Positions 25,830 to 34,931 of a stretch of 64,000 bases of DNA are shown here, piece after piece. Position numbers and translations under genes: made by a program. The stretch's first letter is position 1; each line of letters starts with the position of its first letter. This stretch comes from Lichenicola sp964247735. Its GTDB lineage: Bacteria; Pseudomonadota; Alphaproteobacteria; Acetobacterales; Acetobacteraceae. Location: positions 1-64,000 of the forward strand of contig CAXTVS010000009.1 in the NCBI GenBank assembly GCA_964247735.1. Direction: 5' to 3'. A model generated the notes under the pieces. That model did not search any database and was not told the origin of the DNA. It saw nothing but the letters and a program-made list of their open reading frames with translations.

Positions 25830-27347
25830 ATGGGAAACGGCAGCCCCGGCACGTCGGCACGAGGCCACGTCTTCCCGGACCAGCCGATCGCGTTCCTGCT
25901 TTATTCGGGCTTCGGCCTTGATCCTGTCGACGGCGCGTCGCGCCAGCCCGGATGCGGCTACCACGTCGTCCTGAACGGCTTTCGCTCCGTCCTCGTCGAG
26001 CTCGGCTCGACGATCATGCTGAACAGACTTGCGGACCTGGACGCGACGCTTGACGAGCAGGAACGAAGGGGCGCGAGATGCGTGCTTCTCTGCTTCATGC
26101 CGCCGCACCAGGCGCCGGTCGGCCTGCGCTGTCCGACGGTCTGCATCTTCTCCTGGGAATTTGCCGACGATCCGGATGGAATGGTCGGGCAGGACCGGCG
26201 TGCCGACTGGCGTACCGTGCTTGCGTGCCATGGCCGTGCCATCAGCCTGTCCACGCACTCCGCGCACCTAGTCCACGAGGCCATGGGCACCGATTTTCCG
26301 GTGACCGTGGTCGCCGTTCCCTTACCGGAACGGCTGAGCCGTCTCGCACAGCGCGGCGGCGCGGCGTGGTCCGGCACGATCGCAATCCGCGGCAGTGTCT
26401 ATGACAGCCGCGCATACGGCCCCTGCTTTGAACGACCGGCTCCTGCCGCTCCGGTCGAGCCGACGTCACGTCGAAACGCGCCGGCGCCTGCGTCGTCCCT
26501 GCGTGTCAGCATCGGCGTGTCCCGCTATTACGCCCTGATGTGGTATCGGGATGCCGTGCGGACGCTGCTGCCACGTTCCGTCACCGGCATGATCTCGCGG
26601 ATTGGCCGCTTCCATAACCGGGTCAGACTGGTGCTGAGGCGGTCGGCGTCGCGGCGCCTCCTGGCCAGGCCGGTCGAGCCCGTTCAGCGCGTGATGGTCG
26701 ACGGCGTCGTCTACGCGGCCGTGTTCGACCCGACGGACAACCGGACGAACTGGCACGACATGCTGACTGCCTTCTGCTGGGCGTTCCGGGACATTTCGGA
26801 CGTGACGCTCGTGATGAGGATGGTTCATCAGGACCGCTTCGCGTTCACCGAAACCCTGGCCGGGCTGATCAGGAAGCTCCAGCCGTTCCGCTGCCGTGTC
26901 GTTACCCTCCAGGGCGTGCTTGACGACGACGAGTACGACGCGCTGATCTCGGCCAGCGACTACTACGTGAACACTTCCTCCTGTGAGGCCGTCTGTCTGC
27001 CGCTGATGGAGTTCATGGGCGCCGGCCGGCCTGCAATCGCACCGGATCACACGGCCCTAGCGGACTACATCGACGCCTCTAATGCCTTCGTGCTGCGCTC
27101 CGGCCTCGACTACAACTTCTGGCCACAGGACCTGCGCCATCTGTTCCGCGGCATGCGGCGTCGGCTGGACTGGGATTCGCTTCTGGACGCGTATCGCACC
27201 AGCTACCAGGTCCGGATCGACGATCCCGCACGCTATACCGCAATGGGCCAGGCGGCGCGGCAGGCGACGCGACGGACCTGCTCGCGGCCGGTCGTGAAGG
27301 CGAAGCTCGAGCAGGCAATCGGGCAGGCACTCGGACAGCTGGCATGA
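25830..27347 (+). CDS. Glycosyltransferase, paralogue 1
   Basis: 505 residues. The C-terminal half is a GT-B group-1-like domain: VMVDGVVYAAVFDPTDNRTNW, then LQGVLDDDEYDALISASDYY, then SSCEAVCLPLMEFMGAGRPAIAP, where the E-x7-E-like segment and following GxGxP match nucleotide-sugar binding in GT4 enzymes. The N-terminal half (YHVVLNGFRSVLVELG, CVLLCFMPPHQAPVGL, IFSWEFADDP) is shared with the next gene. Its extra middle (about residues 185-285) is unique. It starts a coupled operon with the second transferase, an acyltransferase and a methyltransferase. Sugar donor and acceptor unknown. Confidence 0.8.
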   Translation: MGNGSPGTSARGHVFPDQPIAFLLYSGFGLDPVDGASRQPGCGYHVVLNGFRSVLVELGSTIMLNRLADLDATLDEQERRGARCVLLCFMPPHQAPVGLRCPTVCIFSWEFADDPDGMVGQDRRADWRTVLACHGRAISLSTHSAHLVHEAMGTDFPVTVVAVPLPERLSRLAQRGGAAWSGTIAIRGSVYDSRAYGPCFERPAPAAPVEPTSRRNAPAPASSLRVSIGVSRYYALMWYRDAVRTLLPRSVTGMISRIGRFHNRVRLVLRRSASRRLLARPVEPVQRVMVDGVVYAAVFDPTDNRTNWHDMLTAFCWAFRDISDVTLVMRMVHQDRFAFTETLAGLIRKLQPFRCRVVTLQGVLDDDEYDALISASDYYVNTSSCEAVCLPLMEFMGAGRPAIAPDHTALADYIDASNAFVLRSGLDYNFWPQDLRHLFRGMRRRLDWDSLLDAYRTSYQVRIDDPARYTAMGQAARQATRRTCSRPVVKAKLEQAIGQALGQLA

Positions 27348-28639
27348 TCTTCATCATCTACAGCGAGACGGACCTCGGCTCGCTGAGCGGCCGGCTGGGA
27401 GCCCCGGAGTACAGCTACTGGTTCGTGCTGCGCGAGTTCCGCACGGTGCTGGAGCGCATGGGCCTCGTCGTCTTCATTCGAGACCCGGCGCGCGAGGTGG
27501 ACCGGCTTTATCGGCAATTTCGCGAACGCGGCGAACCCTGCGTGTTCCTGTGCTTCGAACCGCCGCACAAGGTGCCGCTCGGTCTGGCCTGCCCGACCAT
27601 TCCGGTCTTCGCCTGGGAGTTCGAGACCCTGCCCGACGAGGACTGGACTGGAGATCCGCGGTCGGACTGGCGTTACGTACTGAATGCCCTCGGCCGCGCC
27701 ATCACCCACAGCGAACATTGCGTGCGCGTCACCCGCGCCGCCATGGGGCAGGACTTTCCTATTGCCTGCATCCCCGCTCCGGTCTGGGACGGCTTCGCCA
27801 GGCAGCCAGGACGGTCGAGCGCCGGCAACGGGCCACCGAGAGGCAGGCGGCGCTTGTGCGTACAGGGCCAGGTCGTCGACAGCCGGGAGATTGATCTTCC
27901 GTTCGTTACCTCGCCGTTGCGACCGTGTCCGGCCCATGCGGATCGGCTGCCGCCCGGGACCGGACCGGTCGACGTGGTGCTGGACGGAGTCGTGTACTCG
28001 AGCGTGTTCAACCCCAACGACATGCGCAAGAACTGGTACGACATGATCGCCGGGTTCATCTGGGCTTTGCGCGAGCGGCCGGATGCGACGCTGGTGTTGA
28101 AGCTGACGCACAGCGACAACACGCACAGCCTCGGCGCCATGCTCGACGAGCTGTCGCAGCACGCCCCGTTCCGTTGTCGGGTGGTCCTGATCGCCGGCTT
28201 TCTCGACGACGCCTCCTATGACGCACTGGTGGCCGGCACGACCTTTGTCGTCAACGCATCGCACGGCGAAGGCCAGTGCCTGCCGCTGATGGAGTTCATG
28301 TCTGCCGGCAAGCCGGCGATCGCGCCGCTCAACACCGCGATGGCGGATTACGTTGACGAGCGGTGCGCCTTTCCCTTGCGCTCCTCGCGCGAGCCGTGTT
28401 CCTGGCCGCACGACGACCGCGCCCTGTACCGGACGCTGCGCTGGCGTCTCGACTTCGGCACGCTGGTTGCAGCCTATGCGGACAGCTACCGGGTCGCGGT
28501 GGCCGAACCGGCCCGCTACCTGGGCATGTCCGCGGCGGCGCGGGAGTCGCTGCGACGGCATTGTTCGCGTACGGTGGTTGAGCAGCGCTTGCGGACCGTG
28601 CTCGGAATGGAGCTCAGCCTCGTGGACGCGGCAGATTGA
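27344..28639 (+). CDS. Glycosyltransferase, paralogue 2
   Basis: 431 residues, homologous over its length to the preceding gene: CVFLCFEPPHKVPLGLACPT, VFAWEFETLPDEDW, VVLDGVVYSSVFNPNDMRKNW, LIAGFLDDASYDALVAGT and HGEGQCLPLMEFMSAGKPAIAP line up with their counterparts. The ATG overlaps the previous stop (ATGA). No signal peptide; probably a cytoplasmic or membrane-associated GT-B enzyme. The pair is a tandem duplication that has diverged, perhaps to add two different or successive sugars. Confidence 0.8.
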   Translation: MIFIIYSETDLGSLSGRLGAPEYSYWFVLREFRTVLERMGLVVFIRDPAREVDRLYRQFRERGEPCVFLCFEPPHKVPLGLACPTIPVFAWEFETLPDEDWTGDPRSDWRYVLNALGRAITHSEHCVRVTRAAMGQDFPIACIPAPVWDGFARQPGRSSAGNGPPRGRRRLCVQGQVVDSREIDLPFVTSPLRPCPAHADRLPPGTGPVDVVLDGVVYSSVFNPNDMRKNWYDMIAGFIWALRERPDATLVLKLTHSDNTHSLGAMLDELSQHAPFRCRVVLIAGFLDDASYDALVAGTTFVVNASHGEGQCLPLMEFMSAGKPAIAPLNTAMADYVDERCAFPLRSSREPCSWPHDDRALYRTLRWRLDFGTLVAAYADSYRVAVAEPARYLGMSAAARESLRRHCSRTVVEQRLRTVLGMELSLVDAAD

Positions 28640-29823
28640 ACCATCTGGCGGAGCTGGGCAGGCCGGCTGCGTTGACGCCGGCGGTCGCGGCGCTGGATCC
28701 ACGCCGCCGCATAGACGACGTCGAGCTTCTGCGCGGCATCGCAGTCGTCATGGTGGTGATCGAGCACCTGTCGCCGAACCTGGTAGGCTGGCACAGCGCC
28801 TTCCTCGACGCGCTCGGGCGCTGCTGGCGCGGCTGGCCCGGGGTCGACCTGTTCCTGGCGATCTCCGGCTTCGTGATCGGCCGCGGGCTGCTGCCGATGG
28901 TGGCGATGGAGGACCGGATGGGCTTCCTGGGCCACACCCTCGCCTTCTGGACCCGGCGCGCCTGGCGGCTGCTGCCCCTGGCCTGGCTGTGGCTGTTCCT
29001 GCCGCTCCTGGCCAGCATCGCCTTCAACAGCAGCGGTGCGTTCAGCACCTGGATCGTCAACTACCGCAACCTCGTCGCGGCGGTTCTCGACGTCGCCAAC
29101 GTCCGACTTGCCGAGACCTTCGGCAGCTCGCCCTCCGGTACCACCTTCCCCTACTGGAGCCTGTCGCTGGAGGAACAGTTCTACCTCGTGCTGCCGCTGC
29201 TGGTCTTCGTGTTCCGTCGCCACCTGCCCTGGGTGCTCGGGCTTCTCGTGGTGCTGCAGTTCGAGGCGCCGCACCTGCCGCTGGCGATGATGACGCGCAC
29301 CGGTGCGCTGGCGCTCGGCGTGCTGCTGGCCTTCTGGAGCCGGACCGGATCTTGGCGCCTTTGTGAGCCGATGCCCCTCCGCCGCAGTGGCGTCGCGCGC
29401 GTTGCGGCACTGCTGCTGCCGCTGCTGCTTCTGGGGGCGCTCGGAACCGAGCAGGTGGTCGACCCGAGCCTCGGCCTGGGGCTGGTCGCGCTGGTCGCAG
29501 GCGTCCTGGTGTGGCTCGCGAGCTACGACCGGGACTACCTCCTGCACGCGATCCTGCCGCGACGCGCGATGCTGTGGCTCGGAAGCCGGTCCTACGCCAT
29601 CTACCTGGTCCATGTTCCGGCGTTCGCGGCGACGCGGGAGATCTGGTTCCGGGCCTCGCCGGCTGGTACCGTGTTCGATAACCATTTCGTCTGGCGCTTC
29701 GGCGTCACGGCGCTGCTGCTGGTAGTGGGCTGCAGCGAGCTCAGCCATCGCCTGGTCGAGGCCCCGCTGCGGCGGCGCGGCGCCCTGATCGCCGGCGGGA
29801 TGCTGCGTCGGGCGCAGCCCTGA
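28636..29823 (+). CDS. Acyltransferase-3 family membrane protein (OafA/YrhL type)
   Basis: 395 residues, about ten membrane spans. Family motifs are IDDVELLRGIAVVMVVIEHL with the catalytic histidine, WPGVDLFLAISGFVIGRGLL and TFPYWSLSLEEQFYLVLPLL. Members move acetyl or other acyl groups onto exported polysaccharides or lipids. The first usable start is a TTG at 28636 that overlaps the preceding stop; a later TTG at 28671 is possible. Likely decorates the glycan made by the two transferases (inference). Confidence 0.88.
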   Translation: MNHLAELGRPAALTPAVAALDPRRRIDDVELLRGIAVVMVVIEHLSPNLVGWHSAFLDALGRCWRGWPGVDLFLAISGFVIGRGLLPMVAMEDRMGFLGHTLAFWTRRAWRLLPLAWLWLFLPLLASIAFNSSGAFSTWIVNYRNLVAAVLDVANVRLAETFGSSPSGTTFPYWSLSLEEQFYLVLPLLVFVFRRHLPWVLGLLVVLQFEAPHLPLAMMTRTGALALGVLLAFWSRTGSWRLCEPMPLRRSGVARVAALLLPLLLLGALGTEQVVDPSLGLGLVALVAGVLVWLASYDRDYLLHAILPRRAMLWLGSRSYAIYLVHVPAFAATREIWFRASPAGTVFDNHFVWRFGVTALLLVVGCSELSHRLVEAPLRRRGALIAGGMLRRAQP

Positions 29824-30641
29824 TGCCGAGATGGAGACGTGGCGTCCCGGCACCGGCGGTGCCGGACCAACGGCCGCCGGAGATGCCGCTCCCGGGAACG
29901 GCAAGTCCTGGCCTGCGCGATGCGGTGCTGCACGGCTGGTTCCTCAACGATACCGGCGAGCTGTTCCGCGGTTTCAAGGTAGGGCCGCAGGACGTGGTGC
30001 TGGATGCCGGCTGCGGCAACGGCGGGAATGCGGCCTTCTGCGCCAGGATGGGCGCGCACGTGATCCTGGCCGACATCGATCCCGACTGCATCACCGAGTC
30101 CTGCAGACGCCTTGCGGACACCGGTGCGCAGCGTGTCGACGCGCTGGTCACGGGCTGCGACCCGGTGCCGCTGCCCGACGCCACGGCGTCGCGCATCGTC
30201 TGCACGGAAGTCCTCGAGCATGTCGCCGATCCGGCGCGTGTGATGGCCGAACTCGTCCGGGTGGGCCGGCCCGGCGCCCGCTACCTGCTGACCGTGCCTG
30301 ATCCGGTAAGCGAGCAGCTGCAGCGGCGTCTGGCTCCCGACAGCTACTGGCGGCGGCCCAACCACGTCCGCGTGTTCGAGCGGGATGCGTTCGCGTCGCT
30401 CGTGGAACAGTCGGGGCTGAGGATCGAGGACCGCAGTTCCTACGGCTTCTACCACACGATGTGGTGGACGATGTTTTGGAGCTGCGACGTTCCGCTGGAC
30501 GCTCCGGAGCATCCGGCGCTGCAACACTGGGCGCGAAGCTGGGAAAGCCTACTCGCCACACCGAAAGGCCTAGCCGTGAAGCAGGCGCTGGACGACGCGC
30601 TGCCGAAGAGTCAGCTCATCCTCGCTGTCAAGGCACATTAG
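29823..30641 (+). CDS. SAM-dependent methyltransferase, Methyltransf_11 type
   Basis: 272 residues. SAM-binding motif I is VVLDAGCGNGGNAAFCARMG, acidic motif II follows in VILADIDPD, and CTEVLEHVADPARVMAELVRVGRPG is the family post-motif block. It shares one base with the preceding stop (TGATG). Last gene of the operon, so it probably methylates the same glycan or its lipid carrier, but the substrate cannot be read from sequence. Confidence 0.85.
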   Translation: MPRWRRGVPAPAVPDQRPPEMPLPGTASPGLRDAVLHGWFLNDTGELFRGFKVGPQDVVLDAGCGNGGNAAFCARMGAHVILADIDPDCITESCRRLADTGAQRVDALVTGCDPVPLPDATASRIVCTEVLEHVADPARVMAELVRVGRPGARYLLTVPDPVSEQLQRRLAPDSYWRRPNHVRVFERDAFASLVEQSGLRIEDRSSYGFYHTMWWTMFWSCDVPLDAPEHPALQHWARSWESLLATPKGLAVKQALDDALPKSQLILAVKAH

Positions 30642-30781
30642 CCTGCCATCAGCAACACCATCCGGGCCGCCGACCGGCCGGCCACCGAGCACGACGGTGC
30701 AGCCGGCGGGGTCGGGCGACAGGCACACCGGCATGGGCTCTCGTCGGTCCCCTTCCCATGAAGTTTGGCACCCTGTCCGGG

Positions 30782-31708
30782 TCAGGTCGCGTCGTGCCGC
30801 CACAGGAAGGTGAGCTCGTGCTTGTTGTGCGACAGGTGCAGCAGCCGGGCGCCGGGGATGGTGGCGAAGGCGTCGGCGGCATCGTGGTCGGTCGGGTCCT
30901 GGAACTTGATCGTGCAGACGATCCGGCGCGCGGCGCCGGCGGCGATCCAGCGGCGCACGAGGGCGAGCAGGCGGGCCGGGTAGGCGATGACGTCGCTGAA
31001 CAGCCAGTCGACCGGCCGCTCGCGTGCCGGGTCGAGGCCGAATGCGCTTTCGCAGCGGAACCCCACCTCCGCCATCGCGGCGACGCGCGGATCGAGCGGT
31101 GCCCGGTCGACCGCGGTGACGGCAGCGCCCAGGCTGGCGATCGCCCAGGTCCAGCCGCCGGGCGAGGCGCCGAGGTCGAGGCAGGTCTCGCCCGGTCCCG
31201 GCCAAGCGCCGAGCCGGGCGCAGGCTTCCCACAGCTTGAGGTAGGCGCGGCTCGGCGGCCCGGTGCGGTCCTCGTGGAAGCGCGCGACGCCCTGCGGGAA
31301 CGGGCTGGTCTTGGTCGTGCTGAGCAGCAGGCGGTCCGGCGCCAGCAGGGTCCAGGCGCCGAGGGGGGCGGTGGGGGCCACGGCCGGGAAGCGCAGCGGC
31401 GCGGCCTTCACCGAAGGCAGCCGGGCGGCGATCAGGGCGGAGCGGCGGTGGTGCAGCGCCGGAAGGTGGCTCCAGTTGCGCTGCCGGCCGCGGAGTGCCG
31501 CGACGGCGTCGCTGATGGAGGCGCAAGACTGCAGCTCCGGGGCGGTCCACCGGTCCAGCGCCCAGAACGCCGGCATCGGCGGGTCCGGCGACAGCGCCAG
31601 CCGTCCGAGCCAGCCGGACACGGTGACGCCGCGGCGGGCCAGCTCCTCGGCCAGCACTGCCTCGTTGCCATCCGAGGCGAGGTAGGCGGCGCCGCAGCCC
31701 TCCGTCAC
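30782..31708 (-). CDS. RlmM-like rRNA 2'-O-methyltransferase (FtsJ fold)
   Basis: 308 residues. The C-terminal FtsJ/RrmJ-type domain has LGAWPGPGETCLDLGASPGGWTWAIA (SAM motif), VDWLFSDVIAYPARLL and IKFQDPTDHDAADAF, and the N-terminal part resembles the THUMP-like region of COG2933 proteins, whose E. coli member RlmM modifies C2498 of 23S rRNA. Shorter than E. coli RlmM (366). The GTG start at 31708 overlaps the DUF423 stop as GTGA. Confidence 0.8.
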   Translation of the reverse strand: MTEGCGAAYLASDGNEAVLAEELARRGVTVSGWLGRLALSPDPPMPAFWALDRWTAPELQSCASISDAVAALRGRQRNWSHLPALHHRRSALIAARLPSVKAAPLRFPAVAPTAPLGAWTLLAPDRLLLSTTKTSPFPQGVARFHEDRTGPPSRAYLKLWEACARLGAWPGPGETCLDLGASPGGWTWAIASLGAAVTAVDRAPLDPRVAAMAEVGFRCESAFGLDPARERPVDWLFSDVIAYPARLLALVRRWIAAGAARRIVCTIKFQDPTDHDAADAFATIPGARLLHLSHNKHELTFLWRHDAT

Positions 31709-32145
31709 GCGCGACGGGTCAGGCAGGCGAGCGCCAGCAGCAGCCAGCCTCCCATCAGAACGCTGCCGCCGAACGGGGCGGCACGGCCGACGAGGCGGGC
31801 CCAGGGCGCGGCGCCGTCGAAGCTGAGCGCGTAGACGCCGGCGCAGAAGCAGGCGATGCCGAGCCCGAAGGCGAGGCCGGCCGCCCGGAGCAGCACGTGG
31901 CCGCGACGCTCGGCCAGCAGGCCGCAGGCGAGCAGCGCCGGAACGTGCCAGCCCTGCATCTCCACCGCGCTGCGCAGCAGCATGCGGCCGCCTGGCGCCA
32001 GCATCCGGTCCGGCAGGTGGGCGGCCACCGCACCCATCGCCACCGTGAGGAGCCCGAGCAGGGCGCCGGCCGCGAGCAGCAGCCTGGCGGCCGCATGGTC
32101 GGGCGGTCGCACGGCTCCGGCACGTGCGGGGGATGACAGTGGCAT
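31705..32145 (-). CDS. DUF423 family membrane protein
   Basis: 146 residues with four predicted membrane spans. DUF423 features: GALLGLLTVAMGAVAAHLPDRML near the start and AAPFGGSVLMGGWLLLAL at the end. Function of the family is not established. It is coupled by a four-base overlap to the RlmM-like gene; this pairing of DUF423 with RlmM is also seen in E. coli (ygdD-rlmM), which supports both assignments. Confidence 0.9.
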   Translation of the reverse strand: MPLSSPARAGAVRPPDHAAARLLLAAGALLGLLTVAMGAVAAHLPDRMLAPGGRMLLRSAVEMQGWHVPALLACGLLAERRGHVLLRAAGLAFGLGIACFCAGVYALSFDGAAPWARLVGRAAPFGGSVLMGGWLLLALACLTRRA

Positions 32146-32255
32146 GGGTGCGGCTTCTAGAGCATGTCGCGCACCGGCGCATCCGCCGGCCGCGTTGCCG
32201 CGCCTGCGGCCGGATCGCGCCCTGGCTGCCGTTCCGCGGCTGCGTATAGTGCGGC

Positions 32256-33215
32256 ATGGCGAATGGCGACCTGTTCCCCGAGATCGAACCGTTCGCGGCC
32301 GGCTACCTGCCGCTCGACGCCGCGTCGGAGGCGGGCGCACACGTGATGTATTGGGAACAGGTCGGGCGTCCGGACGGGCGTCCGGTGCTGTTCCTGCACG
32401 GCGGCCCGGGGGCGGGGGCGGGGATCGTGCACCGACGCTTCTTCGATCCGCAGGTGTGGCGGGTGGTGATCTTCGACCAGCGCGGTGCCGGGCGCTCGCG
32501 TCCGCAGGGATCCTTGCGCGACAACACCACCGCCACGCTGCTGGACGACATCGAGCGCCTGCGCCGCCACCTCGGCATCGCCAGCTGGGTGCTGTTCGGC
32601 GGCTCCTGGGGCTCCACCCTGGCGCTGTCCTACGCGCAGGCGCATCCCGACCGGGTGGTGGCGCTGGTGCTGCGCGGCATCTTCCTCGGCCGGCCGGAGG
32701 AGCTGCACTGGTTCCTGTACGGGCTGCGCACGGTGTTCCCCGACGCCCACGCCGCCTTCGCCGGGCACATCCCGGAGGCGGAACGGGGCGACCTGCTCGG
32801 CGCCTACCTGCGTCGCCTGACCGATCCCGACCCGGCCGTGCACCTGCCGGCGTCGCGGGCGTGGTCGGAATACGAGGGTACCTGCTCGACCCTGCTGCCG
32901 ACCGGGGCGGCGGTGGCGAGCTTCTCGCGCGACCGGGCGGCGCTGGGCCTGGCGCGGATCGAGGCGCACTACTTCGCCAACGGGCTGTTCCTGCCACCGG
33001 GCGGGCTGCTCGGCCAAATGGGAGCGATGGCGCACCTGCCTGCCGAGATCGTGCAGGGCCGCTACGACATGGTGTGCCCGGCCCGGAGCGCGTTCGACCT
33101 CGCCGCCGCCTGGCCCGGGGCGCGGCTGACGATCGTGCCAGATGCCGGCCATTCTGCCCTGGAGCCGGGCACCCGGCGGGCCCTGATCGCGGCGCTGGAG
33201 CGGTTCCGCGGCTGA
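32256..33215 (+). CDS. pip: Prolyl iminopeptidase (S33)
   Basis: 319-residue alpha/beta-hydrolase that removes N-terminal proline from peptides. Oxyanion motif FLHGGPGAGAG (residues 47-57), FDQRGAGRSRP, nucleophile elbow FGGSWGSTLALSYA with Ser117, the acid in VQGRYDMVCP and His in VPDAGHSALEPG are in order. Cytoplasmic, no signal. Stand-alone gene, transcribed divergently from DUF423. Confidence 0.95.
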   Translation: MANGDLFPEIEPFAAGYLPLDAASEAGAHVMYWEQVGRPDGRPVLFLHGGPGAGAGIVHRRFFDPQVWRVVIFDQRGAGRSRPQGSLRDNTTATLLDDIERLRRHLGIASWVLFGGSWGSTLALSYAQAHPDRVVALVLRGIFLGRPEELHWFLYGLRTVFPDAHAAFAGHIPEAERGDLLGAYLRRLTDPDPAVHLPASRAWSEYEGTCSTLLPTGAAVASFSRDRAALGLARIEAHYFANGLFLPPGGLLGQMGAMAHLPAEIVQGRYDMVCPARSAFDLAAAWPGARLTIVPDAGHSALEPGTRRALIAALERFRG

Positions 33216-33341
33216 TGCAGCCCTGAATCGAGAACCGGTCGATTTCGGTTGAACGTCCTGCAACCCGCGGCGTTAGCCGGGCGAACCAGACCAGACCGTC
33301 GCCATGTCGAGCGGTTTCGCCGTGGCCCAAGTCGAGGAAGC

Positions 33342-33926
33342 ATGATGAACCGTTACACGCGCTGGGGCTTCGCCCTGGTTGTCCTTCCCATCGCTGCCTG
33401 CGCCAGCAACCCGCCGCCGCCGCCACCTGCCGCACCTCCGGGTCCGCCGCCGCTCGCGTCCGCCGATGCGACCTTCGTCACCAGCGCCGCGCAGGGCGGG
33501 ATGACGGAAATCCAGGAGGCACAGCTGGCGCAGAAGATGTCGCACAGCGCCAAGATCAAGGCCTACGCGGCCCGGATGATCACCGACCACAACGCTGCCG
33601 ACGACCAGCTGAAGCAGCTGGCGATGACCAAGAACGCGATGGTGCCGACCGCGGTGAACGACACGCAGATGCAGGAGATCACCAAGCTGCAGGGCGAGAC
33701 CGGCCGCAAGTTCGACCACGACTACATCGCCGACAACATCGCCGGTCACCAGCAGCAGGTGGTGCTGTTCCAGACCGAGGCCCAGAGCGGCACCGATCCA
33801 GACCTGAAGAAGTTCGCATCCGACACCCTGCCGACCGTCCAGTCGCATCTCGACCAGGCGACCGCCCTGGCGGGGCCGGCGCACAAGGGCACCATGCGCC
33901 ACCACCACAAGACCACCACCTCGTAA
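33342..33926 (+). CDS. DUF4142 family lipoprotein
   Basis: 194 residues. The signal peptide ends in a lipobox (VLPIAAC, Cys about residue 20), then a proline-rich linker and the DUF4142 helical domain: FVTSAAQGGMTEIQEAQLA, AYAARMITDHNAADDQL and FDHDYIADNIAGHQQQVVLF. His/Met-rich end. DUF4142 proteins form four-helix, ferritin-like bundles; role unclear, often stress related. Followed by a strong terminator. Confidence 0.9.
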   Translation: MMNRYTRWGFALVVLPIAACASNPPPPPPAAPPGPPPLASADATFVTSAAQGGMTEIQEAQLAQKMSHSAKIKAYAARMITDHNAADDQLKQLAMTKNAMVPTAVNDTQMQEITKLQGETGRKFDHDYIADNIAGHQQQVVLFQTEAQSGTDPDLKKFASDTLPTVQSHLDQATALAGPAHKGTMRHHHKTTTS

Positions 33927-33956
33927 CCGTCCGCCACGACGGTTCGAGCGGCGCCA

Positions 33957-33989
33957 CGCCGTCCATGCCCCGTGCATGGGCGGCGTTTT
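33957..33989 (+). terminator. Rho-independent terminator after the DUF4142 gene
   Basis: 12-bp stem CGCCGTCCATGC / GCATGGGCGGCG with a 5-base loop and TTTT directly after, 31 bases past the stop codon. One T-G pair in the stem. Confidence 0.85.
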
Positions 33990-34037
33990 CGTACCCAGCG
34001 GCCTGGTTCCGGCCCCGGCCTTATCGAGGAGCTGCGC

Positions 34038-34361
34038 ATGTTCATCGCCATGAACCGTTTCCGGGTCGCGCCCGGATCGGAAACCGACTTCGAGCAGGTC
34101 TGGCTCAGCCGCGAAGTGCACCTGAAGGCGGTGCCAGGCTTCGAAAGCTTCCACCTGCTGCGTGGACCCGAGCACGAGGACCACGTGCTGTACGCCTCGC
34201 ATACGGTGTGGGCGTCCAAGGCGGCGTTCGAGGCCTGGACCCGGTCGGACGCGTTCCGCGAGGCGCACCGCAACGCCGGCCAGTCCGGGACGAGGACGAT
34301 GTATCTGGGGCCGCCGCAGTTCGAGGGCTTCGAGGTACTGCAGACGGTGGACAAGGACTGA
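34038..34361 (+). CDS. Antibiotic-biosynthesis-monooxygenase (ABM)-fold protein, possibly haem-degrading type
   Basis: 107 residues with the ferredoxin-like ABM fold: FIAMNRFRVAPGSETDFEQVW, VPGFESFHLLRGPE and LYASHTVWASKAAFEAWTRSDAF. The layout resembles IsdG/HmoB-type haem monooxygenases, but the catalytic Asn/His/Trp set is not clear enough to claim haem cleavage. The stop shares a base with the next ATG, so it is co-translated with the cobalamin adenosyltransferase. Confidence 0.8.
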   Translation: MFIAMNRFRVAPGSETDFEQVWLSREVHLKAVPGFESFHLLRGPEHEDHVLYASHTVWASKAAFEAWTRSDAFREAHRNAGQSGTRTMYLGPPQFEGFEVLQTVDKD

Positions 34362-34918
34362 TGGCCATCCGCATCGACCAGGTCGTTACCCGGACCGGCG
34401 ACGACGGGCGGACCAGCCTCGGCGACGGCACGCGGACGACGAAGGACTCGGTTCGCGTCGAGGCCTATGGCAGCGTCGACGAGGCCAACGCCGCGGTCGG
34501 CGTGCTGCGCCTGCACGTGGCCGGGAACGCAGCGCTGGACGCGGTGCTGGCGCGGATCCAGCACGGGCTGTTCGATATCGGCGGCGACCTGTGCATTCCC
34601 GGCGCCCCCGAGGCCCCCTACCGGATCGACGACCGCCTGCTGCAGCTGATCGAGGCGGAGATCGCCGTCCTGGTGGAGCGGCAGGCGCCGCTGGACAGCT
34701 TCGTGCTGCCGGGCGGTGGTGCCGGCGCTGCGCATGCCCACGTAGTGCGCACCGTGGTCCGGCGGGCCGAGCGGCGGGTGGTGACGCTGGCGGCTGCGGA
34801 GCCGGTCAACCCGCTGGTGCTGCGCACCCTGAACCGGCTGTCGGACTATGCCTTCGTGCTGGCCCGCCACCTCAATGACGACGGCCGCGCCGACGTGGTC
34901 TGGACCCGGGGGCGCTGA
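34361..34918 (+). CDS. ATP:cob(I)alamin adenosyltransferase, PduO type
   Basis: 185 residues. Makes adenosylcobalamin from cob(I)alamin and ATP. N-terminal P-loop-like TRTGDDGRTSLGDGTRTTKD (about residues 10-29), RVEAYGSVDEANAAVGVLR, then FVLPGGG and VVRRAERRVVTLA and LNRLSDYAFVLAR, the conserved PduO C-terminus. Coupled to the ABM-fold gene. It converges on cobA, another corrinoid/sirohaem gene. Confidence 0.95.
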   Translation: MAIRIDQVVTRTGDDGRTSLGDGTRTTKDSVRVEAYGSVDEANAAVGVLRLHVAGNAALDAVLARIQHGLFDIGGDLCIPGAPEAPYRIDDRLLQLIEAEIAVLVERQAPLDSFVLPGGGAGAAHAHVVRTVVRRAERRVVTLAAAEPVNPLVLRTLNRLSDYAFVLARHLNDDGRADVVWTRGR

Positions 34919-34931
34919 CGCTCCGGCGGCG

